From the NCBI RefSeq assembly GCF_042654065.1, contig NZ_JBHSFP010000006.1, positions 1-64,000 on the forward strand: a stretch of DNA of 64,000 nt, written 5' to 3'. Shown here one piece after another: positions 54,931 through 62,308 of the stretch. The position numbers and the translations under genes were made by a program. The notes below the pieces were generated by a model. It searched no databases and was not told where the DNA came from. It saw nothing but the letters and a program-made list of their open reading frames with translations. Source of the DNA: Sphaerisporangium dianthi. Lineage in GTDB: Bacteria > Actinomycetota > Actinomycetes > Streptosporangiales > Streptosporangiaceae. Each line of letters begins with the position of its first letter. Position 1 is the stretch's first letter.

Positions 54931-55740
54931 CTAAAGCTTGTTGACGACCTTGGCCAGCAGGACGCCCATGCGGGCCGCCGTGGCCCTGCCGACCTCAAGG
55001 ACCTCCTCGTGGTTCAGCGGCTCGCCGGCCAGCCCCGCGCCGGGGTTGGTCACCAGCGAGATGCCGAGCACCTCGGCCCCGGCTTCGCGCGCGGCGATGG
55101 CCTCAAGGACGGTGGACATGCCGACCAGGTCGCCGCCCAGCGTGCGCAGCATGCGAATCTCGGCCGGCGTCTCGTACGTCGGCCCCCGGAAGGCGACGTA
55201 GACGCCCTCGGCGAGCGACGGGTCGGCCTCGCGGGCCAGCGCGCGCAGCCGCTTGGAGTAGACCTCGGTCAGGTCGATGAAGGTCGCGCCGGTGATGGGG
55301 TTGGCGCCGGTCAGGTTGATGTGGTCGCTGATCAGCACCGGGTCGCCGACGTCCTGCGTCTCGGGCCGCAGCCCGCCGGCCGCGTTGGTCAGCACCACCG
55401 TGCTCGCCCCGGCCGCGACGGCCGTCCGCACCCCGTGCACCACGGGCTCCACGCCCCGGCCCTCGTACAAGTGGGTGCGGCCGAGGAAGATGAGGGCCTT
55501 CCGGCCCGACTCGGTCTCCACCGCCCGGATCTTCCCTGAGTGCCCGGCCACGGCCGGCGCGGCGAACCCCGGCAGGTCGGTCACCGCGTGTTCGGCGATC
55601 GTCGTCCCGATGGCGTCGGCGGCCGGAACCCACCCGGACCCCATGACCAGCGCGACATCGAAGGACTCCACGCCGGTGAGGGCCTTCAGCGTCCCTGCGG
55701 CCTCCGCGGCCAGTGAATAAGCGTCGTTGCTCACGCTCAC
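54931..55740 (-). CDS. Purine-nucleoside phosphorylase
   Basis: This 269-residue trimeric-type PNP phosphorolyses inosine/guanosine to base plus ribose-1-phosphate. Motifs are LVMGSGWVPAAD (phosphate loop), AGHSGKIRA, FLGRTHLYEG, TNAAGGLRPE and GPTYETPAEIRML, GMSTVLEAIAAREAG. GTG 55740 is preferred; a second in-frame GTG is at 55734, and the frame is open to 55827. With Add, DeoA and Cdd it forms a salvage set. Confidence 0.92.
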   Translation of the reverse strand: MSVSNDAYSLAAEAAGTLKALTGVESFDVALVMGSGWVPAADAIGTTIAEHAVTDLPGFAAPAVAGHSGKIRAVETESGRKALIFLGRTHLYEGRGVEPVVHGVRTAVAAGASTVVLTNAAGGLRPETQDVGDPVLISDHINLTGANPITGATFIDLTEVYSKRLRALAREADPSLAEGVYVAFRGPTYETPAEIRMLRTLGGDLVGMSTVLEAIAAREAGAEVLGISLVTNPGAGLAGEPLNHEEVLEVGRATAARMGVLLAKVVNKL

Positions 55741-55866
55741 CGAGGCTACAACCGGATGGCTCCCTTCAGTACACGGCCCAGGGGTGCATCTCACCACTTC
55801 ACCGGCGAACCTCCCGCCGGCGGACATGCCGGTGACTCGGGTTGATGCTCAGCGGTCCTGCGGGTG

Positions 55867-56748
55867 TCAGGCGGCCTTCGACTCGGTCTGAGACTCCAGC
55901 GCCGCCGCCACCGTGTCCGGGGAGGCGGCGAGCAGCGGCAGCCGCACGGCAGGGGTGGGGATGTCGCCCCGCGCGTGCAGCACGGCCTTGATCACCGTGG
56001 GGTTCGGCTCCGCGAACAGCCGGAGCGAGAGCAGGGCCAGACGGTGCCCGAGTGCGCGCGCCTCCGGCACGTCACCGGCCCGCCACGCCGCGATGAGCCG
56101 CGCGAAGTCGGCGGTGGCGACCAGCGCCGAGGCTGTGATGCCGCCGTGCGCGCCGAGCGCCAGCAGCGGCGAGATGTACGCGTCGTCGCCGCCGAGGATC
56201 GCGAAGCCGGAAGGCGGATCGGCCAGCAGCTCGATGGCGTCGTCGTTGATCGCGCCGGGCGAGAACTTCAGCCCGGCGATGCCGGGGATCGCGGCGAGCC
56301 TCCGCAGCGCCCCGGCCGGCAGGTACTGGCCCGTGCGGTGCGGAATGTCGTAGGCGATGAGAGGGACCGGGCTCAGCTCGGCGAGGTGGGCGAAGTGCGC
56401 GAGAACGCCCTCCTCGCCGGGGCGGACGAACGGGGGCACGACCGTCAGCGCGGCGACGACCTCCGGGTGGTCGCCCAGCCGCCGCAGTGCCTCGGCCGTG
56501 GCGGCGCCCACCACGAGCGGCGCGGAGCGCTCCTGGCAGACCCGGGCCACCACCTCGACCACGGTCTGCTTCTCCGCGTCCGTGAGCGCGCCGGGTTCCC
56601 CCGTGGTGCCGAGCGCGACCAGGCCCGTGGCACCGTCCGCGAGCAGCCGCCGCGCGAGCGACTCGAGCGCGCCGAAGGCCACCTCGCCGGAGGCCTCGAA
56701 CGGAGTGATCAATGGAACATAGAGACCGCTGAGCATCATGGAGATCAT
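55867..56748 (-). CDS. DHDPS/NAL-family aldolase (DapA-like)
   Basis: This 293-residue class I aldolase fold has LGTTGEPGALT (the T-T-G-E pyruvate-binding motif), catalytic Tyr in AYDIPHRTGQ, and the Schiff-base Lys in AGLKFSPG (about residue 165). Members condense or cleave pyruvate-containing substrates. A biosynthetic dapA is usually in a dapB neighbourhood; its isolated site next to a LysR regulator suggests a catabolic paralogue. ATG 56748 is the first start; ATG 56739 and 56736 are equally plausible and match homologues better. Confidence 0.8.
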   Translation of the reverse strand: MISMMLSGLYVPLITPFEASGEVAFGALESLARRLLADGATGLVALGTTGEPGALTDAEKQTVVEVVARVCQERSAPLVVGAATAEALRRLGDHPEVVAALTVVPPFVRPGEEGVLAHFAHLAELSPVPLIAYDIPHRTGQYLPAGALRRLAAIPGIAGLKFSPGAINDDAIELLADPPSGFAILGGDDAYISPLLALGAHGGITASALVATADFARLIAAWRAGDVPEARALGHRLALLSLRLFAEPNPTVIKAVLHARGDIPTPAVRLPLLAASPDTVAAALESQTESKAA

Positions 56749-56798
56749 CGTCGCTTGAGCGAAGACGAAGCACCAGTTTGGATTCCTGGAGGCATACG

Positions 56799-56811
56799 TA
56801 AGCTGAGCTTA
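56799..56811. promoter_or_regulatory. Palindrome TAAGCTgAGCTTA overlapping the LysR start
   Basis: There are perfect 6-bp arms at 56799-56804 and 56806-56811; the flanks GCATA and TGC add partial symmetry. It sits between the divergent aldolase and LysR genes and covers the ATG at 56811, where an autoregulatory LysR site would be plausible. Confidence 0.45.
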
Positions 56812-57788
56812 TGCTTGATGTCCGCCGCCTGCGGCTGCTCCGCGACCTGGCCAGGCTCGGCACCATCGCCGCGGTGGCGCAGGCCCACACCTACACGCCG
56901 TCGGCCGTGTCCCAGCAGCTCGCCGCGCTGCAACGGGAGGCGGGGGTACCGCTGCTGGAGCGGACCGGCCGCGGCGTGACCCTGACTACGGCGGGCGTCG
57001 CGCTGGTCGAGCACACCGAGACCGTGCTCGCCGCACTGGAAGCGGCCGAGGCGACCCTCGCCGCCGCCCGGACCGGCCTGAGCGGGACCGTGCACATCGG
57101 AGCGTTCCCGACCGCCGTGCACACCCTGCTGCCGGCGGCACTGGTCGCACTGGGCCGTGACCATCCGGGGCTCGCCCTGATGGTCACCGAACTGGATCCG
57201 GCCGCCGCTCCCGAGGCGCTGCGGGAACGGCACCTCGATGTGGCGCTGCTGCACGACTACGACCTGGCCCCTGTCGAGCCCGACCCGGCGCTCGACTCGA
57301 CGCCCCTGCTGGACGAGACGGTCTTTCTCGCGATCCCCGGCACCGCGGACACCGCGGCGCCCGCCGACTCGATCGGGGCGGTGCCCAACGACCCGATCGG
57401 CGGCTTCCTCGACGCGGACCGGATCGGCGGCTTCCGGGACGCGGACTGGATCGTGGCCTCGCCGGGCACCCTCTGCCATACCGTGGCCATGCGCGCCTGC
57501 CAGGCGGCGGGGTTCACGCCACGGGTGCGCCACCACGTGGACGACTTCAGCGCCGTCCTGACGCTCGTCGCGGCCGGTCAGGGCGTCGCCCTGGTGCCGC
57601 AGCTCGGCATCGGCCGGCTCCCGGACGGTGTACGCCTGTTGCCGCTGCCGGCGCGGCGCAGAACCCGCATCGCCTACCGCCGCGGAGCCGCCGAGCACCC
57701 CGCGGTCGCCGTATGCGTCCACGCCATCCGCACGGCCACCGAGAGCCACCTTTCGAAGCCCCGACCCGGCAAGACTGCGATGTCTTGA
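56811..57788 (+). CDS. LysR-family transcriptional regulator
   Basis: This 325-residue protein has an N-terminal winged HTH (LRLLRDLARLGTIAAVAQAHTYTPSAVSQQLAALQREAGVPLLERTGRG) and a periplasmic-binding-like effector domain. In the effector domain, a 9-residue segment is present twice in tandem (IGGFLDADR / IGGFRDADW) because of a 27-bp DNA duplication at 57395-57448. ATG 56811 is the only start, since a stop lies just upstream; GGAGG is 18 bases away, so ribosome binding is weak. It probably controls the divergent aldolase gene. Confidence 0.85.
   Translation: MLDVRRLRLLRDLARLGTIAAVAQAHTYTPSAVSQQLAALQREAGVPLLERTGRGVTLTTAGVALVEHTETVLAALEAAEATLAAARTGLSGTVHIGAFPTAVHTLLPAALVALGRDHPGLALMVTELDPAAAPEALRERHLDVALLHDYDLAPVEPDPALDSTPLLDETVFLAIPGTADTAAPADSIGAVPNDPIGGFLDADRIGGFRDADWIVASPGTLCHTVAMRACQAAGFTPRVRHHVDDFSAVLTLVAAGQGVALVPQLGIGRLPDGVRLLPLPARRRTRIAYRRGAAEHPAVAVCVHAIRTATESHLSKPRPGKTAMS
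57395..57448 (+). repeat. 27-bp tandem duplication in the LysR effector domain
   Basis: Units at 57395-57421 and 57422-57448 start GATCGGCGGCTTCC and differ at only three or four bases. They add nine residues in frame. Confidence 0.8.
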
Positions 57789-58467
57789 AGCATCGCCGGA
57801 CGATTGACGTGATTCCGCCCTCCGAGTTCCGCGACGGCGTACGGCTTGTTCTGCGATCGGGCGACCTCAAGCCCCGGACGGCTCGCGTTGTGAGCGGCCA
57901 TCGTCTCGGAGTTCGCCTCATCGAAGCCGTATACGTCCCACGCCATGACGTCGACGTACGCCGAGCCGGGATAGTAGTCCTGCCAGTGCCTGCCGCTGCG
58001 CTCGCTGAGCGTCCAGTCCATCAAGATCGTAGTGGCGAGCAGCCGTGAGTTCCCGGCTTCGCCGGCAAGGCCCTCGATGCGCCTCCACGCCGCTTTGTAC
58101 TCCTCCGCGGTGAACCGCCCGTCGCTGATGTCGTCTTCGGGTTCGTGGTAGAAGCACCAGAAGACGTCCCGGTCCTGCGGGGCACTCGCGAACCACGAAC
58201 GCAGATTTACGTCGTGCTTGCCCGCTGCCACGTCCTTCGGAGGGTACTTGAACGACACGACGGTCGTCCGGCCCGGGGTGTTGCGCTTCGCGTCAGTCCA
58301 CGCTCCTGGGGCGCCGGGACAGAAGACTCGCAGAGCCGGGAGCCTGCCCTGTCGGGCATCGGCGGCCGCCAACGCCTCGGTGAACGTCTGCCCCGGCGGT
58401 TGAACAGCACGGCACCGACGGCGGCAACCGCCGCGACGATTCGCCTACAAGTGTTCCTTCCTTCCAT
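57674..58467 (-). pseudogene. Glycoside-hydrolase (GH26-like) remnant, frameshifted and truncated
   Basis: An N-terminal signal-like segment from ATG 58467 (RRIVAAVAAVGAVLF) runs into a shifted frame near 58390-58410. From about 58405 the catalytic frame reads GQTFTEALAAADARQGRLPALRVFCPG, followed by FWCFYHEPEDDI (likely acid/base Glu), TILMDWTL and YVDVMAWDVYGFD. This is the pattern of GH26-type endo-mannanase/glucanase-like domains in actinomycetes. The C-terminus runs into the 3' end of the LysR gene and looks cut short. The encoded enzyme is probably inactive. It lies 38 bases downstream of the S26 peptidase gene on the same strand. Confidence 0.6.
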
Positions 58468-58505
58468 GGCCGAGGCAATCCCGACCTCCTTGCTCTGTTT
58501 GATCT

Positions 58506-59009
58506 TCAGGCGGCGCGGCCGTCTCGTGGTGAGACAGGACGAGGGCGGCTCTGGATCTGGCTTCCAAGCGCACGGAGCACCACGCCGAGCACCTGTTCGG
58601 CCCGTACCGTGCCGAACTGGCGGGAGTCCCAGCTGAAGTCGGCGTTGTCGCCAAGGACGACGAGCCGGCCTGGACCGACGACGCCGTCGGGCCGCCGAGC
58701 CCAGTCGGGCAGGAACGCCGGTTCCGCATCGCCCGCCACGGCAACGACCCGCTTGATCACCCAGGGTGAGCCGGGGGTGTCGGCAGAACCGCCTGCTCTG
58801 CACGGCCCCGGCTCGGTGACCACCACAATGTCGCCCTTGCCTAGCGTCTCCGCAGGCACCCGTCGCACCAGCACCCGATCTCGATGCCGCAGGGTCGGTT
58901 CCATGCTGGGCCCGCTGACCGATACCACCACCAGGCGCCGCCGGAGCACGATGACAGCGATCGCGGCGGCGAGCGACAACCCTCCCATGCTGATCAGGAC
59001 GGCGATCAT
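58506..59009 (-). CDS. S26-family signal peptidase of the Cys-rich peptide operon
   Basis: This 167-residue type I signal peptidase-like protease has one N-terminal membrane helix (about 5-22). The catalytic Ser35 is in SGPSMEPTL and the catalytic Lys86 in WVIKRVVAVAGD, with VVLGDNADFSWDSRQFG as conserved box E. Its ATG overlaps the stop of the ABC exporter gene by four bases, and GGAGG lies seven bases upstream, so it is co-expressed with the exporter. Such small S26 enzymes remove leaders on the outer membrane face; here the likely substrate is the six-cysteine peptide, which has an AxA-like site (ARA) before its first Cys. Confidence 0.85.
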   Translation of the reverse strand: MIAVLISMGGLSLAAAIAVIVLRRRLVVVSVSGPSMEPTLRHRDRVLVRRVPAETLGKGDIVVVTEPGPCRAGGSADTPGSPWVIKRVVAVAGDAEPAFLPDWARRPDGVVGPGRLVVLGDNADFSWDSRQFGTVRAEQVLGVVLRALGSQIQSRPRPVSPRDGRAA

Positions 59010-60826
59010 ACGAATGCCTCCGGATCCGAGGAGCGATAACCGGCCGCTTGCAGCGCGAAGAGCCGCGCATACTCGCCGTCATGCGCCAACAGGTCGACGT
59101 GGGTGCCGCGCTCGACAACCTGCCCGCCGGACAGGACGACGATCACGTCGGCCTCCCGCACCACCCCCAGCCGGTGTGAGATGAGCACGCTGGTCAACCC
59201 ACTTCTGTGCGCGCGGAGCCGTGCGTGTACCTCGTGCTCGGCCTCCGCGTCCAGAGCGGAGCTCGGTTCGTCAAGGACGAGGAGGTCTGGCTTGTCGAGC
59301 ACGAGGCCGCGAGCGATCGACAGCCGCTGCCATTGCCCTCCGGAAAGAACCACCCCGGTCTCCGGGTCGGCTCGGTCGGCTTCCGAGAAGAAGATCCGGG
59401 TGAGCATCGTCTCGTAGCCGTGACGGAGCCTGGCGATGACGTCGTGCACACCGGCCTGCCGTGCCGCGCGCTCGATCCGGGGGAGATCCGACAGGGCAGT
59501 CAGGTCTCCGATCCCGATGTTCTCCCTCGCCGTCAGATCGTACGCGGTCGCGTCCTGGAAGACGGCGCGGATCCGGCGCCTCAATTCCACTGGGTCGAGG
59601 TCGCGCACGTCTGTGCCGTCCCAGAGAATCGCCCCGCGGGTCGGGTCGTAGAAGCGGCACAGGAGCTTGATCAACGTGGTCTTACCCGCGCCGTTGAGCC
59701 CGACGACGGCGGTTACGCATCCAGCCGGGAGCGTGAGGTTCACCCCGCGCAGCACCCAGGGCTGGTCGTCGGCGTAGCGGAACCACACGTCACGCAACTC
59801 GATGCCGCGTTCCAGCGGCGGTGTCGGTAGCGGATCCGGGCGGACCGGCAGGTCTGGGCCGGCGTCGACAACGGCCAGGTAGCGGCCGAAGAGCGCTAAT
59901 GCCTCGTGCACTGACACCGCTTCGGTGACCAGGCTGGCGAGAGCACCTTGGACGGAACCCACCGCGGCGATCACGAGTGCCACGTCGCCGACGGTCAGCG
60001 TTCCGACCACGGCTGAACGGACCACCCACAGCAGCAGGGCGCCCGCCACGGTGGCTCCCAGCACAGCCAGCCCGCCCTGGACAGCCAGCTGGCGCCGGTC
60101 GATGCGGCGATGTGCGTCGTTGATCGTCCTTATCTCCGCCGCCATGCGACGCCAGAGGTACGGGCCGGCGCCGAACAGCCGTAGTTCCTTCGCGGTCTGC
60201 GGATTGGTCAGCAAGCTGGAGTAGAACAATTCTCTACGTTCGGCCTGGCCGATCTCGGTCACCATCGCCACCCGGCGTCTGCTCAGCGCAAGCTCGGCCA
60301 ACAGGGCCGGAACTGCGGCGAACACGACCGCGACGGCCACCCAAGGGTCGAGCATGAGCAAGGTACCTGCGAAGCCGAGGACCGTGATCAGCGCCTGAAC
60401 AGCGCCAAGGCCTCCGTCCAGCACATCCCCGGGGCGGCTTACACCGCTCGACCTGGCGATCTGAAGGCGGTCAAGGAACGCCGGATCCTCGAAACGGCGA
60501 AGACCCACGAAACGATCGACCGCGGCGTAGAGACGCGAGTTGGCGAGAAGAAGCACTCGACGGCCGGTCTCGGCCTGCAGGTAACGGACGGCGTGAGGTA
60601 CAAGCGCGACGGCCACCCCAACGGCGACCAACGTGGCGGTCAGCCCGAGCACGTCCGGCCACCGAATCGAACCGGCCACAAGCCGGTCGATCAGGAACTT
60701 GGTCAGCCACGCGGCTGTCGGCGGTGCGAGCCCGCTGAGGAGGGAAAGCCCCAAGTAAGCCGAGCTCTGTGCGGGAGCGGCATCTCGGACAAGCGACACC
60801 GCTCGCCTGGCGACATGTAGTGACAT
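59006..60826 (-). CDS. ABC exporter (fused membrane and ATPase domains)
   Basis: This 606-residue half-transporter has six N-terminal membrane helices (about 15-310) and an ATPase domain with Walker A GLNGAGKTT (about 377), Q-loop FQDATAYD, signature LSGGQWQRLSIARG (about 492), Walker B LLVLDEPSSALD and the switch His in ISHRLG. No N-terminal C39 peptidase is present, so leader cleavage must be done elsewhere, plausibly by the S26 protease. It probably exports the Cys-rich peptide. ATG 60826 is 13 bases after the thioredoxin-like gene. Confidence 0.9.
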   Translation of the reverse strand: MSLHVARRAVSLVRDAAPAQSSAYLGLSLLSGLAPPTAAWLTKFLIDRLVAGSIRWPDVLGLTATLVAVGVAVALVPHAVRYLQAETGRRVLLLANSRLYAAVDRFVGLRRFEDPAFLDRLQIARSSGVSRPGDVLDGGLGAVQALITVLGFAGTLLMLDPWVAVAVVFAAVPALLAELALSRRRVAMVTEIGQAERRELFYSSLLTNPQTAKELRLFGAGPYLWRRMAAEIRTINDAHRRIDRRQLAVQGGLAVLGATVAGALLLWVVRSAVVGTLTVGDVALVIAAVGSVQGALASLVTEAVSVHEALALFGRYLAVVDAGPDLPVRPDPLPTPPLERGIELRDVWFRYADDQPWVLRGVNLTLPAGCVTAVVGLNGAGKTTLIKLLCRFYDPTRGAILWDGTDVRDLDPVELRRRIRAVFQDATAYDLTARENIGIGDLTALSDLPRIERAARQAGVHDVIARLRHGYETMLTRIFFSEADRADPETGVVLSGGQWQRLSIARGLVLDKPDLLVLDEPSSALDAEAEHEVHARLRAHRSGLTSVLISHRLGVVREADVIVVLSGGQVVERGTHVDLLAHDGEYARLFALQAAGYRSSDPEAFV

Positions 60827-60839
60827 CAGCAGGGAACGG

Positions 60840-61424
60840 TCAGCCCGCAGCGGACATGGCCACGGCGTTACGATCGACGACGGCATGGAGCTGGTAGTGC
60901 GACGCCGTGACCAGGCCACTCGACACCAGGATGAACGCGGGGAAGCCGGTCACTCCGAATGCCTTCTGGATAGGCCCGCCATCGGACTCCACCACCACCG
61001 TGGCCACCGGTCTAAGGCGCTCGACGGTCTCCGCGGCCTCCTCGCTGGTGCCCACGACGATGGCCAGCCGCGTGTCACGGCCTCCCGGCCGGTCGGCCGC
61101 GAACTCGACGAAGGCGGGCAGCTGTTCCTTGCACGGCGTACAATCCGGGGAGAAGAAACCGACCAGCGGGCGATCGCCGAATGAGCCGAGGGTGACCGAC
61201 TCTCCATCAACCGTGACGGCCGTGAACTCGCCGATCGGAGAGCCGTCCCGGAGCGCGACATCACCGAGCGAGACCAGACCTCCATTCGAGGCGGTGCCGC
61301 CGCTGCGCAGGGTGGCCAGCTCCGCGGAGTGCTCACGCAACCGACGTATGACGCCGACACTGAGCAACAGGTTGAGGGCGCTCAGCAGGCCGATGAGAAC
61401 CATGGTCGCGGCTACGTATGCCAT
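60840..61424 (-). CDS. MauD/TlpA-like membrane-anchored thioredoxin
   Basis: This 194-residue protein has an N-terminal membrane anchor (about 3-26) and a thioredoxin fold facing outside: VTLGSFGDRPLVGFFSPDCTPCKEQLPAFVEF, with the redox pair Cys95/Cys98 (CTPC), and the cis-Pro region VTGFPAFIL. Layout and context match MauD, a partner of MauE needed to form disulfides in the small subunit of methylamine dehydrogenase. AAGGAG lies five bases before ATG 61424. It probably forms or shuffles disulfides in the peptide encoded at the head of the operon. Confidence 0.85.
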   Translation of the reverse strand: MAYVAATMVLIGLLSALNLLLSVGVIRRLREHSAELATLRSGGTASNGGLVSLGDVALRDGSPIGEFTAVTVDGESVTLGSFGDRPLVGFFSPDCTPCKEQLPAFVEFAADRPGGRDTRLAIVVGTSEEAAETVERLRPVATVVVESDGGPIQKAFGVTGFPAFILVSSGLVTASHYQLHAVVDRNAVAMSAAG

Positions 61425-61433
61425 CGGGTCTCC

Positions 61434-61955
61434 TTAGGAAGTCGGAGAGGGTACGAAAAGCTCGACCAGGTCGTCCAGCAAGGTGACGATCACACCGCCC
61501 AGACCACCCGCGAGAAATGCGATTAGCCATCCCGTAGAGGCCGGGGAACCAGCCGGTAGCACGAGACCGGCCAGCGCGACGGCGACGAGCAGGAGATTAC
61601 GCACCAGATGCCGACCGCTCAGCGGGGCAGGCGAAGCCCCGAAACAGCGGCACGGCACCCCGCCATCGCGCGCGAGCACCACCGCCACCCCCGCGGTGAG
61701 CACGGCGAGCAGAGCAATCGCGGCGGCGAACCCGGCCTGTCGGGTGAGCGGAACCGCCAGCAGCACCGCGACGCAGCCCTCGGCGGCGGCGAGCGTGGCG
61801 GCGACGAATGCCGCCCGTGAGCGGCTGACCAGACGCATCGCGGCCAGGGATGCCGCGAAGGCGCGCAGGGCCCGCCCGCCGCGCAACTTGCTCACCGCAG
61901 AGGCGAGAAAGACCACTGCGAGCAGGCCCTGGCACCCTGAAACAACAAATGCCAC
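61434..61955 (-). CDS. MauE/DoxX-like redox membrane protein
   Basis: This 173-residue protein has four membrane helices and the MauE motif CRCFG (Cys102 and Cys104), just after the third helix. MauE-type proteins relay electrons to or from a thioredoxin partner. It starts at GTG 61955, the base next to the last base of the peptide stop (61956), so it is probably translated by coupling from the peptide gene. Its gene is nine bases from the MauD-like gene. Confidence 0.85.
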   Translation of the reverse strand: MAFVVSGCQGLLAVVFLASAVSKLRGGRALRAFAASLAAMRLVSRSRAAFVAATLAAAEGCVAVLLAVPLTRQAGFAAAIALLAVLTAGVAVVLARDGGVPCRCFGASPAPLSGRHLVRNLLLVAVALAGLVLPAGSPASTGWLIAFLAGGLGGVIVTLLDDLVELFVPSPTS

Positions 61956-62153
61956 TTAGCAGCCAGCGCCAACGTTCTTGCAGGGGCCCGTATACACCGA
62001 ACCGTCGTCGTAGAGGCACACGGTCCGCTTGTACAGGTAAATGCCGCGGCAGTAGCAGGTGTTCTCTCGGCAGACGCTCGCGGCGCGTGCGGTCGCCTTG
62101 GGCGCGAGGGCACCGATGAGACGGTCGGTGAAGCCGGTGATCCTTCGGGTCAT
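61956..62153 (-). CDS. Cys-rich secreted peptide precursor (65 residues, six cysteines)
   Basis: The peptide starts at ATG 62153 with AGGAGG six bases upstream, an ideal site. Residues 1-27 are a Cys-free, helical, basic leader (RRITGFTDRLIGALAPKA) ending in TARAAS, an AxA-type site. Residues 28-65 contain Cys28, 33, 35, 46, 58 and 65, many Tyr and Gly, and end in Cys at the C-terminus. The predicted mature form is about 41 residues with three possible disulfides. The leader has no long hydrophobic core, so export by the adjacent ABC transporter is more likely than Sec. It is the first gene of a five-gene operon with MauE, MauD, exporter and S26 peptidase. I do not recognise a known family. 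It could be a bacteriocin, signal or metal-binding peptide. Confidence 0.75.
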   Translation of the reverse strand: MTRRITGFTDRLIGALAPKATARAASVCRENTCYCRGIYLYKRTVCLYDDGSVYTGPCKNVGAGC

Positions 62154-62308
62154 CTGAGCCTCCTGTGCAGCCGGCCGCCCGTCGCGATCCGGCTGCCTTC
62201 ATCAAACCCGGCGGCTGATCGGCGCACCATGACGCTCAGCCTGACGTTGAGCCGGAAGTTGATCAGGACATAAGGTGTGGACGTTCACACGTGATCTAGG
62301 GAGGCGTC
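62154..62308. promoter_or_regulatory. Divergent promoter region of the peptide operon and its regulator
   Basis: These 155 bases separate the peptide precursor (minus strand) from the NB-ARC regulator (plus strand). I see the inverted repeat GTGTG-GACGTT-CACAC at 62275-62290, just upstream of the regulator, which could be an operator. A GGGAGG site lies at 62299-62304. No reliable -35/-10 pair is visible. Confidence 0.4.

Noticed and set aside
61956..62153. Methylamine dehydrogenase small subunit (MauA)
   Set aside because: The 65-residue peptide is far too short, and no large subunit or mauG is nearby, despite the MauE/MauD pair.
61956..62153. Lanthipeptide or other enzyme-modified RiPP precursor
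   Set aside because: No Lan, YcaO, radical-SAM or similar modifying gene lies in the visible operon, although one could lie outside the window.
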